Assembly (NCBI RefSeq): GCF_016745425.1
Contig: NZ_JAERVK010000004.1
Span: forward strand, 245,721-309,720
DNA length: 64,000 bases
Origin: Candidatus Methylomicrobium oryzae
GTDB taxonomy: Bacteria > Pseudomonadota > Gammaproteobacteria > Methylococcales > Methylomonadaceae
Direction of reading: 5' to 3'
Translations under genes and position numbers: made by a program
The notes under the pieces: model-generated
Seen by the model: only the letters and a program-made list of their open reading frames with translations
Told to the model about the DNA's origin: nothing
Databases searched by the model: none
Shown here: positions 16,231 to 24,690 of the stretch, piece after piece
How positions within the stretch are numbered: the first letter of the stretch is position 1
Layout of the letters: every line of letters begins with the position of its first letter

Positions 16231-16899
16231 TCATTTCTTGCCGATGCGCAATCGCAATAACAGCGGTGCGAGCGTGCCGATCAGGATGCTGAACAACACC
16301 ATGCCGATATGCTGGCGGGTCCAGTTGACCGGGTACAAATCGGCCTTGACCGGCTCGGTCAACCCGGGAATACTCGGCAAATCGCCGTCGCCCCCGTCGA
16401 CCTTCAATTGCGCCTTCATGCCTTTTTCCTGGTGCTGCGGCAGCTCGCAGTGCACCAGGTAAGTCTTCTTCCGGCTCGGCACGATCATCGAAGCCTTCAA
16501 CTGCCCATGCCCGAACAGTTCCAGGTGCAGCATCCCTTCGGGATAGAGGTAACCCGGCAGGCCGTGGATCATCATCTGATGCCGGACATGGTCGTCGTTG
16601 ATAAAGGTGATGTTGATCTTCGCGCAGGGTTTGACGTTCCATTCCTGCTGATCGTAGGCGAACATCCGGCCCGGAAATTTTTTCGCGTGTTCGTGGCCGG
16701 CGCGGATCGTCAGTTCGACCGTTTCGGAAATCTGCGGGCAATCGCGCGGCAGCCGGTCCGGATTCGCATTCATGATCATCCCGGTTTCATCCATCATCAT
16801 GCCGCCGTGGTGATGCATCATTTCGGCATTTGCAGGTAATCCTAAAACGCCGAGCAGCCACAAACCGGCGGCAAGCGTTGTTTTTTTCACGATTTTCAT
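16231..16899 (-). CDS. Membrane-anchored periplasmic cupredoxin
   Basis: The 222-residue protein has a Sec signal (about 1-25, ending ANA), then a Met/His-rich segment MMHHHGGMMM (27-36) likely to bind copper. A cupredoxin domain follows (about 55-170). Its type 1 copper ligands are visible: a His in DHVRHQMMIHG (104 or 107), Cys151, His156 and Met161 in HCELPQHQEKGM. One transmembrane helix (about 198-216) anchors it with the domain in the periplasm. It probably carries electrons to or from the multicopper oxidase encoded just upstream. The two genes overlap as ATGA. A terminator follows. Confidence 0.88.
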   Translation of the reverse strand: MKIVKKTTLAAGLWLLGVLGLPANAEMMHHHGGMMMDETGMIMNANPDRLPRDCPQISETVELTIRAGHEHAKKFPGRMFAYDQQEWNVKPCAKINITFINDDHVRHQMMIHGLPGYLYPEGMLHLELFGHGQLKASMIVPSRKKTYLVHCELPQHQEKGMKAQLKVDGGDGDLPSIPGLTEPVKADLYPVNWTRQHIGMVLFSILIGTLAPLLLRLRIGKK

Positions 16900-18557
16900 G
16901 ATTTACGGTTCCTGTAGCCGGTAAAAATCAGATAGACGGCAAACCCGAGCGCGGCGCCGCCCGTCAGGCCGAAGGCAACCAACTTCAACACGTTCGGCTC
17001 GATCAATCCGGGTTCGCCGAGCATCGCGGTAAAATCGCCTTCCGCCCAGGGCGGCTGTTTTTTCGCATAATAATTTTTGTCGAACGCGACATCGAGCATT
17101 TCGGCGTGCATGTTCGGCATGCCTTTCTCGTCCAGAAAAGCCCGGTAACCGAGCAGCGAGATATTGCCTCCCGGCTCCATGCCGTCGGTCGTTTCGCCGT
17201 TCGAGGCATGGTCGTGGAACATCCACACGCCCGGCCCGTAACTGTGCAGGCCGTCGTTGACCGTTTTGAGATCGACGTCGAGCCGTTGCGCGGGCGCGAT
17301 GTCCAGCACGTCGCGCGTCTCGCGCGCCGCCTCGGGCCGCTCGGCGCCGTCGGTCGCGGTGACCGTGACCTTGTGGCCGTGAATGTGCAGCGCCATCGGC
17401 GAACGCTGCGCATTCGCGATCCGCAGTTTGACCTTCTCGTTTTCGCCGGTCGCGATCAAGCCGTCGCGCACCGTATAAGGAAAGGAATGCCCGTTCAACA
17501 GGAAATAATTTTCATGCGACTCGGTGATGTTGTACTCGCGGCTCATCCGTTTCGCGATCAGGCGGACGTCGTTCGCCTCCTGGATCACCGAAGACAGCTT
17601 TTTGTCGAGCGACTGGTACAGCAGGTCGAACTCGCGGTTGTAGTTTTCCTTCACCTGCACCGACGGATGCCGCACCTGGCCGGAACCGATATTGAAAGTC
17701 TGCACCCAGTTGTTCGGCTTGTTTTCTTCGACCACGAAGATGCCGCCGAGCCCCATCATCATGTGCTGCGCGGTCTGTACATGGCAGTGATACAGCATCG
17801 TGCCGGGATGCCGCGGCTGCATTTCGTAGGTATGGCTCGCCCCCGGAAATACCGCATGCTCTTCCATCCCGTCGTTGTCCTCGCCGGCGGCGGTCATGAA
17901 CGGATGGTCGACGCCGTGCAGATGGATCGTATGCGGCAGGTAATGGATGTTTTCGAGCGTGACGAATACCTTATCGCCCTGCTCGACGCGGATCGTCGGC
18001 GACGGCGCGCGCAGCAGCGGGTTCGCCTGCATCGTAAAGAAGTTTTTCAACGCCATCCCCTGGGATTTGGGCGCGAACACCCAGAGTCCCGGCTTGAGGC
18101 CCGGCGCGATGTCGAACGTATTGATCAGAAACTCGCCGTCGGGACTTGCGCCGTTCAGCTCGACCACTTCGAGCTTGATCCGGATCACGTCCGGGTCGCC
18201 GTCGTGATCGAGGTCGTCGCTTTTGACGACCGCGTCCTGGGCGAGCCGGGTCTGCATCAGGGTCGCCATCGACACGTTATTGGTGCCCTTGACCGCCGCC
18301 GCAATGTCATAAGGGTTATCCGGATCGCAGGACAGTGCTTCGTCGATGCTCACGCCGTCGATCGTCTGCGCCTTGCGCCATTCGGGATGCTCGTCAGGGC
18401 ACGGGTTTTCGGTGCCTCCCGCTTCCGCCGAGCGGGTATAAACGGTCGAGGGCGCCAGGGCGCCGCCTCTTTCCAGGCCCGACGGCAGCAGCCACCAGGC
18501 AAAACCCGCCGCCAGCGCGGCGAGCAGTATTACGATATAGCGTTTTTTGGGAGTCAT
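16896..18557 (-). CDS. Two-domain multicopper oxidase, membrane-anchored
   Basis: The 553-residue protein has an N-terminal helix (about 7-25) and a C-terminal helix (about 523-545), leaving the catalytic part in the periplasm. All eight trinuclear-cluster histidines appear as HxH pairs: 212/214, 257/259, 391/393 and 448/450. The type 1 copper site is in domain 1 only (YHCHVQTAQHMMM, Cys258). In domain 2 the matching motif is FHDH, with Asp449 in place of Cys. This is the arrangement called type C in two-domain enzymes such as that of Nitrosomonas europaea. An insert DLDHDGDPDV (115-124) looks like an EF-hand-type calcium loop. The substrate is unknown; Cu(I), phenols or a cupredoxin are possible. 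Confidence 0.9.
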   Translation of the reverse strand: MTPKKRYIVILLAALAAGFAWWLLPSGLERGGALAPSTVYTRSAEAGGTENPCPDEHPEWRKAQTIDGVSIDEALSCDPDNPYDIAAAVKGTNNVSMATLMQTRLAQDAVVKSDDLDHDGDPDVIRIKLEVVELNGASPDGEFLINTFDIAPGLKPGLWVFAPKSQGMALKNFFTMQANPLLRAPSPTIRVEQGDKVFVTLENIHYLPHTIHLHGVDHPFMTAAGEDNDGMEEHAVFPGASHTYEMQPRHPGTMLYHCHVQTAQHMMMGLGGIFVVEENKPNNWVQTFNIGSGQVRHPSVQVKENYNREFDLLYQSLDKKLSSVIQEANDVRLIAKRMSREYNITESHENYFLLNGHSFPYTVRDGLIATGENEKVKLRIANAQRSPMALHIHGHKVTVTATDGAERPEAARETRDVLDIAPAQRLDVDLKTVNDGLHSYGPGVWMFHDHASNGETTDGMEPGGNISLLGYRAFLDEKGMPNMHAEMLDVAFDKNYYAKKQPPWAEGDFTAMLGEPGLIEPNVLKLVAFGLTGGAALGFAVYLIFTGYRNRKS

Positions 18558-18617
18558 GGAATGACGAAAAACTTTAAAAAGACAGTTATTGTAAAGGGCC
18601 GTACCGGGAAAATAAAC

Positions 18618-18707
18618 GTAGGGTAAGCTGCGCGTACCGTTATCTTAAATTTTCCGGTTTTTCCGAATACTCAAAATTTAGAATAAGGTACGCACAGCGT
18701 ACCCTAC
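18618..18707. repeat. REP pair, TACGCTG family
   Basis: GTAGGGTAAGCTGCGCGTACC (split: GTAGGGTAAGCTG then CGCGTACC) at 18618-18638 faces its inverted partner ending CAGCGTACCCTAC at 18687-18707. An AT-rich spacer of 48 nt lies between them. The pair sits between the divergent multicopper oxidase and tusD starts. It belongs to the same family as 8150-8208 and 26525-26580. Confidence 0.8.
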
Positions 18708-18813
18708 GATAGGACAGCGCAACCTCTGACAATAAAAAGGACCGATAAGTTTGCGCTTAATGCTGACTCCTGCCGGATTATGTTAATCTACAAGGAAAAA
18801 ACCGACCAAACCG

Positions 18814-19203
18814 ATGAAATTCGCGATCCAAGTCAACGCCGGCCCTTATGCCTCGAACGCCGGCCATACCGCTTACCGATTTGCCGAAACCGCGCTCGCG
18901 ATGGGACACGAGGTGGCGCGGGTGTTTTTTTACCATGACGGCATCTATCACGGCTTGCGGTATGCAACGCCGCCCGACGACGAATTCGACTACTCTGCCC
19001 GCTGGAGCGCGCTGGCCGACCGCCACGGGATCGATCTGGTGCTGTGCATCTCGGCGGCGCAAAAGCGCGGACTCCTGTGCCTCGACGAAGCCGGGCGGCA
19101 AGGCAAGCGCGATGACGACCTGGCGCCGGGTTTCCGGATTGCAGGCCTCGGGCAACTGGTCGAGGCGATCCGGCACGCGGACCGTTTCCTGGTGTTCGGC
19201 TGA
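18814..19203 (+). CDS. tusD: Sulfurtransferase TusD (DsrE family)
   Basis: The 129-residue protein matches TusD/DsrE. In E. coli, TusD with TusB and TusC forms a relay that passes persulfide sulfur from TusA to TusE for 2-thiouridine in tRNA. In sulfur oxidisers the related DsrEFH does a similar job. The catalytic cysteine is Cys78 (LVLCISAAQKRGLL), the same number as in E. coli TusD. The N-terminus MKFAIQVNAGPYASNAG is typical. tusC follows after 6 nt. I see no tusB or tusE in the window. A Shine-Dalgarno site is weak. Confidence 0.88.
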   Translation: MKFAIQVNAGPYASNAGHTAYRFAETALAMGHEVARVFFYHDGIYHGLRYATPPDDEFDYSARWSALADRHGIDLVLCISAAQKRGLLCLDEAGRQGKRDDDLAPGFRIAGLGQLVEAIRHADRFLVFG

Positions 19204-19209
19204 TCCGCT

Positions 19210-19566
19210 ATGAAGCAATTTTTATTCGTTCTCCGCAGGCCGCCGCACAGCGGCGCCTTCGTTCAGGAAATGCTCGATATCATCCTGACAACCGCCGCCT
19301 TCGACCAGCCGACTTCGCTCCTGCTGCTCGACGACGCGGTCTTCCAGTTGAAACACGGCCAGCAGCCGGCCGATTTTGGAATGAAAGATACCGCCTCGAT
19401 CTATCGGGCGCTCGAAATTTATGATGTAAAGCTCGTCTATGCGGAACTCGAATCGCTCGAAGAGCGCGGCCTGAAACCGGCCGATCTCTGCCTGCCCGTC
19501 CAAACCATCTATAGGAAAGACATCGCCAGCCTGATGCGCCGCCATCAGGTGCTGTTTCCGGGGTAA
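19210..19566 (+). CDS. tusC: Sulfur relay protein TusC (DsrF family)
   Basis: The 118-residue protein is the TusC/DsrF subunit of the TusBCD complex. The N-terminal strand FLFVLRRPPHSG, the AFDQPTSLLLLDDAVFQL segment and the length are typical. Like other TusC proteins it lacks the catalytic cysteine of TusD; its role is structural. It starts 6 nt after tusD and is the last gene of this short unit. The expected third partner tusB is not found downstream, where 400 nt without a gene follow. Confidence 0.87.
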   Translation: MKQFLFVLRRPPHSGAFVQEMLDIILTTAAFDQPTSLLLLDDAVFQLKHGQQPADFGMKDTASIYRALEIYDVKLVYAELESLEERGLKPADLCLPVQTIYRKDIASLMRRHQVLFPG

Positions 19567-19926
19567 ACCGCCGCTCTGCCGACAAACGGCCTCCGCAGCC
19601 GTTGCGGAGCGCCGAAAACTTCATGGCGTCCCGGCGAAGACCTGCGTGCCGCTTATCCCCGATGGTAAACGCAGGAACTATGTCATATGCCTCACCGGGT
19701 CGGTCAAATCACCCAAATTCCCCCGACCAGCGCAATATAACCCTTTGATAAGGGTATATTTTTGCTAGACAAACTCCTAACTTTAGCAAAAATAATGCCA
19801 AAAACCGCGACATTTTGCCGCGCGTCAATTCGCCGCATTTCCTAACACATACCATGCCGATACACTCTTCTCCAGCTTTTGCGAGGCCTGTAAGACAGCA
19901 TAAGCTATCATCCTTCCTCACTCGGC
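19567..19926. other. Gene-free stretch after tusC
   Basis: I find no open reading frame of interest here and specifically no tusB. A small hairpin CTCCGCA / TGCGGAG lies at 19591-19609 without a T run. A 10-bp AT-rich stem ATTTTTGCTA / TAGCAAAAAT with a 16-nt loop lies at 19758-19793. The promoter for the downstream protease gene is probably between about 19850 and 19925. Confidence 0.5.
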
Positions 19927-19956
19927 GCGGACCGGTTTCCGGTCCGCCCTTTTTTT
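19927..19956 (+). terminator. Perfect terminator hairpin directly before the M41-like gene (possible attenuator)
   Basis: A 9-bp perfect stem GCGGACCGG / CCGGTCCGC with loop TTT is followed by CC and seven T residues. It has the form of a strong intrinsic terminator on the plus strand. The ribosome-binding site of the next gene (AAAGGAG) starts 2 nt later and the ATG is at 19970. No room is left for a promoter between them, so transcripts must read through this hairpin. Confidence 0.8.
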
Positions 19957-19969
19957 GAAAGGAGCCGAC

Positions 19970-20650
19970 ATGAAACGCTACGACACGCTTAAGACAAACA
20001 AGATTCCGACGCATCCCGAGATGCTGAGAAAACAAACCGCAATTCACGAAGCGGGACACGCTGCCGCGATTTATCTGGGCAACAAACAAAAGCAACTGCC
20101 GCCGGTTTTTTTCCAAATCATCATCAAAGACGTGGTGCACGAGGGACAATGGCCCTGCCGGACGCACCATTCCGCTCCCGATACAATGGCTTGTTTCGCG
20201 AAGGTCGAGGGCGGCCGACTGATTCATACGCTGCCTTCCTCGCTGGCGGAAGCCGCACGGCGCCTGCCGCCTTCCGAACGGAACGCCTACCGGGCCGCGT
20301 TCGAGGCCGATATCGTCAATTTTCTGGCCGGCCCGCTCGCCGAAGCCAAATACGTGGCGTTATGCGACGGCGAAATCTTCAATCCGCGCCTGGTGAATCT
20401 CGACGCGCTGCATTTTTACGGCGGCGCGGCGGATGTCGCGCTGGCGAAGGAATACATAGACTGCCTTCCCCTGGAACCCCGGGAAAAAGAACAAAAGCTT
20501 GGCGAACTGTTCCTGGCCGCCCATCATTTCATCAACCAGCGCTCGCACTGGCAGGCCATTATTGCGCTGGCCGATTTCATTTTGAACACCGGCAAAAAAA
20601 CGATCGCCTGCGAAGAAATTATCGGCGTGCTCGACGCGCAGGCCGCCTGA
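19970..20650 (+). CDS. Orphan FtsH-like (M41-type) zinc metalloprotease
   Basis: The 226-residue protein resembles the peptidase half of FtsH without the AAA+ ATPase or membrane segments. The zinc motif AIHEAGHAAAIYLG (HEAGH at 26-30) and the later FLAGPLAEAKY and GGAADVALAKEYI match M41 features, including a candidate third zinc ligand Asp in the last word. It is predicted to be soluble and cytoplasmic. Substrates are unknown, and without an unfoldase it may act on small or unfolded targets or need a partner. AAAGGAG lies 5 nt before the ATG. A terminator hairpin directly upstream suggests attenuation. yggS is convergent, 8 nt away. Confidence 0.75.
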   Translation: MKRYDTLKTNKIPTHPEMLRKQTAIHEAGHAAAIYLGNKQKQLPPVFFQIIIKDVVHEGQWPCRTHHSAPDTMACFAKVEGGRLIHTLPSSLAEAARRLPPSERNAYRAAFEADIVNFLAGPLAEAKYVALCDGEIFNPRLVNLDALHFYGGAADVALAKEYIDCLPLEPREKEQKLGELFLAAHHFINQRSHWQAIIALADFILNTGKKTIACEEIIGVLDAQAA

Positions 20651-20658
20651 GCCTGAAA

Positions 20659-21342
20659 TCAGGCGGAACGCGCTTCCCGCGCCCCGAACAGCGCCGTCCC
20701 GATCCTGACGATCGTCGCGCCTTCCAGAATCGCGGCCTTTAGATCGTCCGACATTCCGAAAGAAAACGTATCGAGATCCGCTCGCTCCAGCCGTTTTACC
20801 GCTTCACTCAACGTCCGGTAAGGCATGCGTTGCCGTTCGAAATCGCTTTCGGGCGCCGGAATCGCCATCACCCCGCGCAGCCTCAAACGCGGCATACTCG
20901 CTATCTGTTCGCACAGCGCCGTCAGTTCTTCGAGTTCGACGCCCGATTTGGATGCTTCGCCGCTGATATTCACCTGTAAGCACACATTCAACGGAGGTAA
21001 GTTCGCCGGCCGTTGGTCGTTCAGCCGTTTGGCATTTTTGAACGAATCGACGCTGTGCACCCAATCGAAATGCGCGGCCAAAAGTTTGGTCTTGTTCGAC
21101 TGGATCGGTCCGATGAAATGCCAGGTGATGTCGTAGGCGCCAAGCTCGGCCTGCTTTTTTACTGCCTCCTGGCAGTAGCTTTCGCCGAAATGGCGCTGCC
21201 CCGCCAGGTAGGCTTCGGCAATATCCTCGGCAGGCTTGGTTTTGCTGACCGCGAGCAGCAGCACCGAATCTTCCGGGCGCTTGGCGATGCGGCAGTATTC
21301 CCGAATTTGCTGGCGGACGAGGTTCAGATTCCGGCTGATCAT
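20659..21342 (-). CDS. yggS: Pyridoxal phosphate homeostasis protein YggS (PLPBP)
   Basis: The 227-residue protein belongs to the COG0325 family of PLP-binding TIM-barrel proteins that buffer free pyridoxal phosphate and influence amino-acid and keto-acid balance. The PLP lysine is Lys34 in LAVSKTKP. Other signatures are the WHFIGPIQSNKTKLL segment, HSVDSFKNAKRLN and LRLRGVMAIP, with the phosphate-binding FSFGMSDDLKAAI near the end. It is divergent from pilT, the standard arrangement in many Gammaproteobacteria, with 128 nt of shared promoter region. Confidence 0.93.
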   Translation of the reverse strand: MISRNLNLVRQQIREYCRIAKRPEDSVLLLAVSKTKPAEDIAEAYLAGQRHFGESYCQEAVKKQAELGAYDITWHFIGPIQSNKTKLLAAHFDWVHSVDSFKNAKRLNDQRPANLPPLNVCLQVNISGEASKSGVELEELTALCEQIASMPRLRLRGVMAIPAPESDFERQRMPYRTLSEAVKRLERADLDTFSFGMSDDLKAAILEGATIVRIGTALFGAREARSA

Positions 21343-21470
21343 GATGTTTTGATGTCGAAGTAAAACATGGAGAGCCGGCTATTAAACACCACGCCTTTAA
21401 AAAAACAAAGAGTTGAACTACTTTTAGGGACAGGTCAACCAATTTTACCCGCTTGAACTCAGAGGAAAGT

Positions 21471-22508
21471 ATGGATATTGCCGAGCTGCTCGCTTTTTCG
21501 GTTAAAAACAATGCATCGGATTTACATTTATCGGCAGGACTGCCGCCAATGATCCGGGTCGACGGAGACATACGCCGAATCAATGTCCCTGCTCTCGACC
21601 ACAAACAGGTGCACGCGCTGATGTACGACATCATGAACGACAAACAGCGCCGTGATTACGAGGAATTTCTCGAAACCGACTTCTCGTTCGCGCTGCCCGG
21701 CGTAGCGCGGTTCCGGGTCAATGCGTTCAACCAGGAACGCGGCGCGGCCGGCGTATTTCGGACAATTCCTTCCAAAGTTTTAAGTCTCGAAGACTTGAAG
21801 GCACCGAAATTTTTTGAAGAAGTCACCCGCAAACCGCGCGGCCTGATCCTGGTTACCGGCCCTACCGGCTCCGGCAAATCGACCACGCTGGCGGCGATGA
21901 TCAACCATATCAACACAAACGACTACGCCCATATCCTGACCGTCGAAGACCCGATCGAATTCGTGCACGAAAGTCAGAAATGCCTGATCAACCAGCGCGA
22001 GGTGCACCGCGATACGCATGGTTTCAACGAGGCGTTGCGCTCGGCGCTGCGGGAAGATCCGGACATCATCCTGGTCGGCGAAATGCGCGACCTGGAAACG
22101 ATCCGGCTTGCGCTAACCGCGGCCGAAACGGGCCACTTGGTATTCGGCACGCTGCATACCACTTCCGCCGCGAAAACGATCGACCGGATCATCGACGTGT
22201 TTCCGGCCGCGGAAAAAGACATGATCCGGGCCATGCTGTCCGAATCGCTGCAGGCGGTCATTTCGCAGACGCTGCTGAAAAAGGTCGGCGGCGGCCGGAT
22301 CGCGGCGCACGAGATCATGGTCGGCACTCCCGCAATCCGCAACCTGATCCGCGAGGCAAAAGTCGCGCAGATGTATTCGGCGATCCAGACCGGCCGCAAG
22401 GACGGCATGCAGACGCTCGACCAGAATCTGAAGGAACTGGTCGACAAGGGGCTGATCACCTCGAAAACCGCGATGACCCGGGCGGTCAACAAAGACATGT
22501 TCCGCTAG
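21471..22508 (+). CDS. pilT: Type IV pilus retraction ATPase PilT
   Basis: The 345-residue PilT is the hexameric ATPase that drives pilus retraction and twitching motility at the inner-membrane base. Walker A GPTGSGKST is at about 130-138. The Asp box (YAHILTVEDPIEF), Walker B (DPDIILVGEMRD) and His box (GHLVFGTLHT) follow in order. The C-terminal AIRNLIREAK helix needed for retraction is present. I chose the ATG at 21471, which has GAGG upstream, over a TTG at 21453. pilU lies 55 nt downstream on the same strand. Confidence 0.95.
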   Translation: MDIAELLAFSVKNNASDLHLSAGLPPMIRVDGDIRRINVPALDHKQVHALMYDIMNDKQRRDYEEFLETDFSFALPGVARFRVNAFNQERGAAGVFRTIPSKVLSLEDLKAPKFFEEVTRKPRGLILVTGPTGSGKSTTLAAMINHINTNDYAHILTVEDPIEFVHESQKCLINQREVHRDTHGFNEALRSALREDPDIILVGEMRDLETIRLALTAAETGHLVFGTLHTTSAAKTIDRIIDVFPAAEKDMIRAMLSESLQAVISQTLLKKVGGGRIAAHEIMVGTPAIRNLIREAKVAQMYSAIQTGRKDGMQTLDQNLKELVDKGLITSKTAMTRAVNKDMFR

Positions 22509-22563
22509 GCAAGAGCGATAAACTCATTTTCAATCGGCTACAACCGCGACGGAAGAAAAACTC

Positions 22564-23697
22564 ATGGATTTTAAAGCATTGCTTGCACTGATGGTGCAAA
22601 AAAAAGCGTCCGACCTGTTCATCACCGCAGGCCGCGCGCCGACGATCAAGGTCGACGGCTCGATGGTGGAAGTCTCCAAAACACCGCTGATGCCCGACCA
22701 GTCGATGAAGATCGTGCTGAGCATCATGAACCAGCGGCAAAAGGACGAATTCGACCATACCAAGGAATGCCAGTTCGCAATCAGCGTTCCCGATCTGGGC
22801 CGCTTCCGGGTCAGCGCCTTCATGCAGCGCGACGCCGCCGGGATGGTCCTGCGCCGGATCGAAACCGTGATTCCCACGGCCGAAGAACTGCACCTTCCGC
22901 TGATCCTGAAAGATCTGATCATGGAAAAACGCGGGCTGGTGATCTTCGTCGGCGGGACCGGCACCGGTAAATCGACTTCGCTGGCCGCGCTGATCAAGCA
23001 CCGCAATCAGAACTCCAGCGGCCACATCATCACTATCGAAGACCCGATGGAGTTTATGCATTCGCATTTGGGCTGCATCGTGACCCAACGCGAGGTCGGC
23101 GTCGATACCGAATCGTACGAAGTCGCCTTGAAGAATACACTGCGGCAGGCGCCCGACGTAATCCTGATCGGCGAAATCCGGACCCGCGAAACGATGCAGA
23201 ATGCGATCACATTCGCCGAAACCGGCCATCTCTGCTTGTCGACCCTGCATGCGAACAACGCGAACCAGGCGATCGACCGGATTCTGCATTTTTTCCCCGA
23301 GGACATGCATCCGCAGTTGTTCATGGATCTGTCGCTGAACCTGCGCGGGATCGTCGCGCAGCAGTTGATCAAGCGCGCGGACGGTAAAGGCCGCTATCCG
23401 GCAGTCGAAATCCTGATCAACACGCCGCTGGCGAAGGATTACATCCGCAAGGGCGAAGTGCACAAATTGAAGGAACTGATGAAGCAGTCGCGCGAACAGG
23501 GTATGCAGACCTTCGACCAAGCCTTATACGATCTGTATATCGCAGGCAAAATCAGCTACGAAGATGCTTTGAACTCGGCCGATTCAAGAAACGAAGTCCG
23601 CCTGATGATCAAGCTCGGCACGGCAGGCATCAGCGGCATGGCCGGCGACAATATGATGCTGAGCGAAGCGGAAGAGGATAAAGGCGCCTTGTTTTAA
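22564..23697 (+). CDS. pilU: Type IV pilus retraction accessory ATPase PilU
   Basis: The 377-residue PilU is the PilT paralogue that assists retraction under load. The N-terminus MDFKALLALMVQKKASDLF, Walker A GGTGTGKST (about 130-138), Asp box (IITIEDPMEF), Walker B (PDVILIGEIRT) and His box (GHLCLSTLHA) are all intact. It is longer than PilT at the C-terminus, as usual for PilU. It lies behind pilT and probably shares its transcript. The next gene, egtD, is convergent. Confidence 0.94.
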   Translation: MDFKALLALMVQKKASDLFITAGRAPTIKVDGSMVEVSKTPLMPDQSMKIVLSIMNQRQKDEFDHTKECQFAISVPDLGRFRVSAFMQRDAAGMVLRRIETVIPTAEELHLPLILKDLIMEKRGLVIFVGGTGTGKSTSLAALIKHRNQNSSGHIITIEDPMEFMHSHLGCIVTQREVGVDTESYEVALKNTLRQAPDVILIGEIRTRETMQNAITFAETGHLCLSTLHANNANQAIDRILHFFPEDMHPQLFMDLSLNLRGIVAQQLIKRADGKGRYPAVEILINTPLAKDYIRKGEVHKLKELMKQSREQGMQTFDQALYDLYIAGKISYEDALNSADSRNEVRLMIKLGTAGISGMAGDNMMLSEAEEDKGALF

Positions 23698-23733
23698 AAT
23701 CGCCGCAGGCAAGGCATGCCGGAAACGGAAACG

Positions 23734-24690
23734 CTAGGCGCTCAAATAATGGATGCTGAATAAGCCTTCGGGATCGATCCAGACTTTGCCTGGACGGAAT
23801 CCCGCCCGCAGAGCCAGGCGGTGGAAGCTTGCGATGCTGTATTTATGGGAATTTTCGGTATGGATCGTTTCTCCTGCCGCCATACGGATCGCTCGATCCG
23901 CTACCCGGACCGACTGCGCTTCAGGACTCGCCAGGTGCATTTCGATACGGTCGAGTTCCGGATTATAAAAGGCGAGATGGTCGAAACGATCGATCCGGAA
24001 ATCGGCAGCCAATTCACGATTGATCCGCACCAGCAAATTTTTATTGAACGCTTCGGTCACTTTCTGCCGGTCATTATAGGCGGCTTCCAGCACATCGATA
24101 TCCTTGACCAGATCGACGCCGATCAGCAAACCGCCCCCGTCGCCGACAAGCCGGGCAATCCGCTTCAACAGCGCGGCCGCCTCCTCGGGCGTTAAATTGC
24201 CGATGCTGGAGCCCGGGAAAAATACGATGCGCCGCTGCCCTTCCAGGCCAGAAGGCAAATGCAAGGCACCTGCATAATCGGCGCAAACGGCATGAATTTC
24301 CAGCCACGGATAATCCGAGGAAAGGGCATTGGCCGCAACGCGCAAATGATGCTTCGAAATATCGATCGGCACGTAAGAAGCGGGCCGCAACGCATCGAGC
24401 AATAACCGGATTTTACGGCTGCTGCCGCTGCCGAGTTCGAAGAGGACCGCATCCGGCCCGACCGCGTCGGCTATCTGATCTCCATACCGTTCGAGCAGGC
24501 CGGTTTCGGTCCGCGTCAGATAATATTCGGGCAGTTCGCAAATCCGATCGAATAGCTGCGAACCTTGAGCATCGTAAAAAAATTTCGGAGCAATCGTTTT
24601 CTGCCGGCCGCTCAGGCCTGCCAGGATTTCCGCCTGAAAATCGCTCAAGGGCGGATGAAAATCGTAAAAATGCAGGCCGACCATCGTCAT
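23734..24690 (-). CDS. egtD: L-histidine N-alpha-methyltransferase EgtD
   Basis: The 318-residue enzyme makes hercynine (trimethyl-histidine) from histidine with three S-adenosylmethionine, the first step of ergothioneine synthesis. The SAM-binding site VLFELGSGSSRKIRLLLDA is present, and KTIAPKFFYDAQGSQLF at the N-terminal side is a family signature. The stretch RRIVFFPGSSIGNLTP is also typical. Its ATG overlaps the egtB stop as ATGA, so the two are translated as a coupled pair. No egtC or egtE is seen nearby, which fits the shorter bacterial gene sets. Confidence 0.92.
   Translation of the reverse strand: MTMVGLHFYDFHPPLSDFQAEILAGLSGRQKTIAPKFFYDAQGSQLFDRICELPEYYLTRTETGLLERYGDQIADAVGPDAVLFELGSGSSRKIRLLLDALRPASYVPIDISKHHLRVAANALSSDYPWLEIHAVCADYAGALHLPSGLEGQRRIVFFPGSSIGNLTPEEAAALLKRIARLVGDGGGLLIGVDLVKDIDVLEAAYNDRQKVTEAFNKNLLVRINRELAADFRIDRFDHLAFYNPELDRIEMHLASPEAQSVRVADRAIRMAAGETIHTENSHKYSIASFHRLALRAGFRPGKVWIDPEGLFSIHYLSA

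Noticed and set aside
17106-18626. 506-residue plus-strand frame opposite the multicopper oxidase
   Set aside because: It is the complement of a high-GC coding gene with clear copper motifs and has no similarity of its own.
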